This document shows, piece after piece, positions 61,425 through 64,000 of a stretch of DNA of 64,000 nucleotides. Location of the stretch: assembly GCA_037349315.1 (NCBI GenBank), contig JBAIAC010000272.1:591856-655855 (forward strand), in the 5' to 3' direction. Source of the DNA: Chelydra serpentina (lineage: Eukaryota; Chordata; Testudines; Chelydridae). The notes beneath the pieces were generated by a model. It ran no database searches. It saw only the letters and a program-made list of their open reading frames with translations, and was not told the origin of the DNA. Both the position numbers and the translations under genes were made by a program. The first letter of the stretch is position 1. The number at the start of each line of letters is the position of its first letter.

Positions 61425-62025
61425 CAGCCCCGCCCCCAGGCGCTGCCCCGCCCCCGGGCTGTGCCAGACCCCGCCCCCAGGCGCTGCCCTGCCCCAGGCT
61501 GTGACAGAGCCCCGCCCCCAGGAACTGCCCCGCCCCCGGGCTTTGCCAGAGCCCCTCCCCCAGGAGCTGCCCCGCCCCCGGACTGTGCCAGACCCCCGCC
61601 CCCAGGCACTGCCCCGCCCCCAGGCTGTGCCAGAGCCCCGCCCCCAGGAGCTGCCCCGCCCCCGGGCTGTGCCAGACCCCCGCCCCCAGGCGCTGCCTCG
61701 CCCCCAGGCTGTGACAGAGCCCGGCCCCCAGGAACTGCCCCGCCCCCGGGCTTTGCCAGAGCCCCTCCCCCAGGAGCTGCCCCGCCCCTGGACTGTGCCA
61801 GAGCCCCGCCCCCAGGCGCTGCCCCGCCCCAGGAGATGCTCCGCCCCCGGGCTGTGCCAGAGCCCCGCCTCCCAGGAGCTGCCCCGCCCCCGGGCTGTGC
61901 CAGAGCCACGCCCCCAGGAGCAGCCCCGCCCCGGGCTGTGACAGAGCCCCGCCCCCAGGCGCTGCCCCGCCCCCGGGGCTGTGCCAGAGCCCCGCCCCCA
62001 GGAGCTGCCCCGCCCCCGGGCTCTG
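61425..62025. repeat. 42-bp GC-box minisatellite, about 14 units
   Basis: Unit 'gtgccagagccccgccccca' plus 'ggagctgccccgcccccggg' plus 'ct'. Each unit carries two CCCCGCCCC words, i.e. Sp1/KLF-type GC boxes. 42 is divisible by three, explaining frames of 200-415 codons on both strands; not genes. Confidence 0.93.
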
Positions 62026-62039
62026 GGCTTTGTTCTCCC

Positions 62040-62260
62040 CGGCTCCCTGGCCACACCACTGAGCATGCGCAGTAACAGCTGTTAACACGCTCCCGGAGCT
62101 GGGCTGAAGAGGGCGGAAGCGGCCCCCGGGGCAGGCTGGGAGATGTAGTTCTTGGCGCTCCTGAAGGGACCGGAAGTGACGTTGCGAACGCGCCATTGAA
62201 GACTTTTGTGTCTCGCGGCTCTGGGCATGCGCAGATCGGCGCGGGGGGAGAAGAGCCGGT
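62040..62260. promoter_or_regulatory. CpG-island core promoter, probably bidirectional
   Basis: No TATA box. Motifs: NRF1 site gcatgcgcag at 62063-62072 and again at 62225-62234; ZNF143-type motif (reverse complement AACTACATCTCCCAGC) at 62135-62150; ETS/GABP site accggaagtg at 62169-62178 next to a CRE-like tgacgt at 62177-62182; YY1-like cgccatt at 62191-62197; palindrome aacagctgtt at 62074-62083. This combination is typical of ubiquitously expressed vertebrate genes. I see no coding exon that clearly belongs to it: right of it is a minisatellite to the window edge, left is the GC-box array. Confidence 0.75.
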
Positions 62261-62444
62261 GACCCCCGAGGGGGGGGGAAGCCTGAGACCCCGCTCGGAT
62301 TTACCGCTGCCCCCGGCCCTGGGACCCCCCGCCCCCTTTCTCCTAGAGAGCCACGAGCCGCACCCAGGGTGCCCCCCCTCCCCCCCCGAGCAGGTCTCTG
62401 CCCCTCCCCCACCGCGCCCCATTGTCTCCCCCTCCCCCCATGGG

Positions 62445-64000
62445 GGCTCTAGGGCCCCTGGCTCGGGGGTCTGGGGCCCCTGGCTGGGGGCTGGGCTCTG
62501 GGGGGGTCTGGGGCCCTGGCTGGGGGTCTGGGCTCTGGGGGGGGTCTGGGGCCCCTGGCTGGGGGGCTGGGCTCTGGGGAGGTCTGGGGCCCCTGGCTCG
62601 GGGTCTGGGCTCTGGGGGGGTCTGGGGCCCCTGACTGGGGTCTGGGCTCTGGGTGGGGTCTGGTGCCCCTGGCTGGGGTCTGGGCTCTGGGTGGGGTCTG
62701 GGGCCCTGACTGGGGGTCTGGGCTCTGGGGGCGTCTGGGACCCTGGCTGGGGGACGGGCTCTGGGGGGGTCTGGGGCCCCTGGCTGGGGGCAGGGGTCTG
62801 GGGCCCCTGGCTGGGGGCTGGGCTCTGGAGTGGTCTGGGGGGGGTCTGGGGCCCCTGGCTGGGGGCTGGGCCCTGGGGGGGGTCTGGGGCCCCTTGCTGG
62901 GGGCTGGGCTCTGGGGGGGCCTGGCGCCCCTGGCTGGGGGGTCTGGGCTCTGGGGGGGTCTGGGGCCCTGGCTGGGACTGGGCTCTGGGGGGGGTCTGGG
63001 GCCCCTGGCTGGGCTCTTGGGGGGGGTCTGGGGCCCTGACTGGGGTCTGGGCTCTGGGGGGGTCTGGGGGCCCCTTGCTGGGGGCTGGGCTCTGGGGGGG
63101 TCTGGGGCCCCTGGCTGGGGACTGGGCTCTGGGGGGGTCTGGGGCCCTGGCTGGGCTCTGGGGGGGTCTGGGGCCCCTGACTGGGGTCTGGGGCCCCTGG
63201 CTAGGGGTCTGGGCTCTGGGGGGGGTCCAGGGGCCCCTGGCTGGGGGCTGGGCTCTGGGGGGGGTCTGGGGCCCTGGCTGGGGGTCTGGGCTCTGGGGGG
63301 GTCTGGGGCCCTGGCTGGGAGCTGGGCTCTGGGGGGGTCTGGGGCCCCTGGTTGGGGGTCTGGCTCTGGAAGGGGTCCGGGGCCCCTGGCTGGGCGTCTG
63401 GGGCCCCTGTCTGGGGGTCTCGTCTCGGGGGCGTCTGGGGCCCCTGGCTGGGGTCTGGGCTCTGGGGGGGGGGTCTGGGGCCCCTGACTGGGGTCTGGGG
63501 CCCCTGGCTGGGGGTCTGGCTCTGGGGGGGGGTCCGGGGCCCCTGGCTGGGGGCTTGGCTCTGGGGGGGTCTGGGGCCCCTGGCTGGGGTCTGGGCGGGG
63601 GGGGTCTGGGGCCCCTGGCTGGGGGCTGGGCTCTGGGGGGGTCTGGGGCCCCTGGCTGGGAGCTGGGCTCTGGGGGGGTCTGGGGCCCCTGGTTGGGGGT
63701 CTGGGCTCTGGAAGGGGTCCGGGGCCCCTGGCTGGGCGTCTGGGGCCCCTGTCTGGGGGTCTGGTCTCGGGGGGGGTCTGGGGCCCCTGGCTGGGGTCTG
63801 GGCTCTGGGGGGGTCTGGGGCCCCTGGCTGGGCTCTGGGGGGGTCTGGGGCCCCTGACTGGGGTCTGGGGGCCCCTGGCCTGGGGGTCTGGGCTCTGGGG
63901 GGGGTCCGGGGCCCCTGGCTGGTCGTCTGGGGCCCTGGCTGGGGCAGGGCTCTGGGGGGGTCTGGGGCCCCTGGCTGGGGGTCTGGGCTCTGGGCGGGTC
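62445..64000. repeat. G-rich minisatellite, unit about 38 bp, continues past window
   Basis: Unit 'ggctctgggggggtctgggg' plus 'cccctggctgggggtctg', about 40 irregular copies with gains or losses of G and of the ctggggtctgggg module. A higher-order repeat of about 400 bp is visible (63290-63490 resembles 63655-63860). Open frames of up to 553 codons (Trp/Gly-rich) are repeat artefacts. Confidence 0.92.

Noticed and set aside
61165..62412. Minus-strand frames of 332-415 codons over the GC-box array
   Set aside because: The unit is 42 bp (14 codons), so all frames stay open. The proteins are tandem Gly/Ala/Ser repeats that differ completely between frames.
62196..63857. 553-codon Trp/Gly-rich frame at the right end
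   Set aside because: Entirely made of the 38-bp minisatellite, several overlapping frames are open, and the start lies in the promoter. No domain and no splice structure.

Overview
This is vertebrate nuclear DNA, most probably from a turtle (perhaps another archosauromorph reptile). The reasons are: eukaryotic tRNA genes with internal A and B boxes and no encoded CCA; CR1 LINEs; a tRNA-headed SINE with a CR1 tail; a Penelope-like element with a GIY-YIG endonuclease; a very abundant short MITE type; LTRs; and GC-rich minisatellites. Nothing is bacterial or plasmid-like. I find no convincing host protein-coding gene. The protein-coding remnants I can support belong to retroelements (a CR1 reverse transcriptase at 47.7-49.5 kb, a Penelope-like endonuclease at 9.6-10.2 kb, and CR1 fragments).

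The theme of the window is a dense, scrambled cluster of tRNA genes. I count 39 tRNA or tRNA-derived loci on both strands: Arg(TCG) x5 (one now reads TCA), Arg(CCT), Gln(TTG/CTG) x4, Lys(TTT) x4, Lys(CTT)-derived x3, Ser(TGA) x2, Ser(AGA), Ser(GCT) x2, Thr(AGT), Thr(TGT), Ala(TGC) x2, initiator Met x2, elongator Met, Asn(GTT), Val(AAC), Gly(TCC), Gly(GCC)-derived x2, Phe-derived x2, Ile(TAT, intron-type), Cys(GCA) and His-derived. Roughly half look structurally sound. The others have lost the anticodon, have arm mismatches or carry internal duplications.

The spacers explain the layout. The region is a patchwork of segmental duplications in both orientations: 6.2-8.1 kb inverted against 32.4-34.0 kb; 8.9-10.4 direct with 26.2-26.8; 10.8-12.2, 28.2-29.2 and 46.0-47.0 (inverted); 26.8-30.9 inverted against 44.4-50.6; 43.1-46.0 direct with 54.5-57.3; 41.6-43.0 inverted against 51.7-52.9; 20.2-20.9 inverted against 58.6-59.3; and five copies of a Lys-Gln cassette. 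tRNA genes were copied with these blocks and then gained, lost or decayed independently. Later transposon insertions (Penelope-like, two CR1s, a MITE) can be ordered in time because the sister copy keeps the empty site.

Tandem repeats fill the rest: C-rich or G-rich minisatellites at 5.6-6.2, 30.9-31.2 and 34.0-35.9 kb, a 171-bp satellite at 35.9-36.7, a 36-bp array at 49.7-50.1, a 42-bp GC-box array at 61.4-62.0 and a roughly 38-bp array from 62.4 to the right edge. Between the last two lies a compact CpG-island promoter (62.04-62.26 kb) with NRF1, ZNF143, ETS and CRE-like motifs. It is the only clear sign of an RNA polymerase II gene, whose body would lie outside the window or in unrecognised sequence. 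All coordinates of repeat blocks are by eye and approximate to tens of bases.
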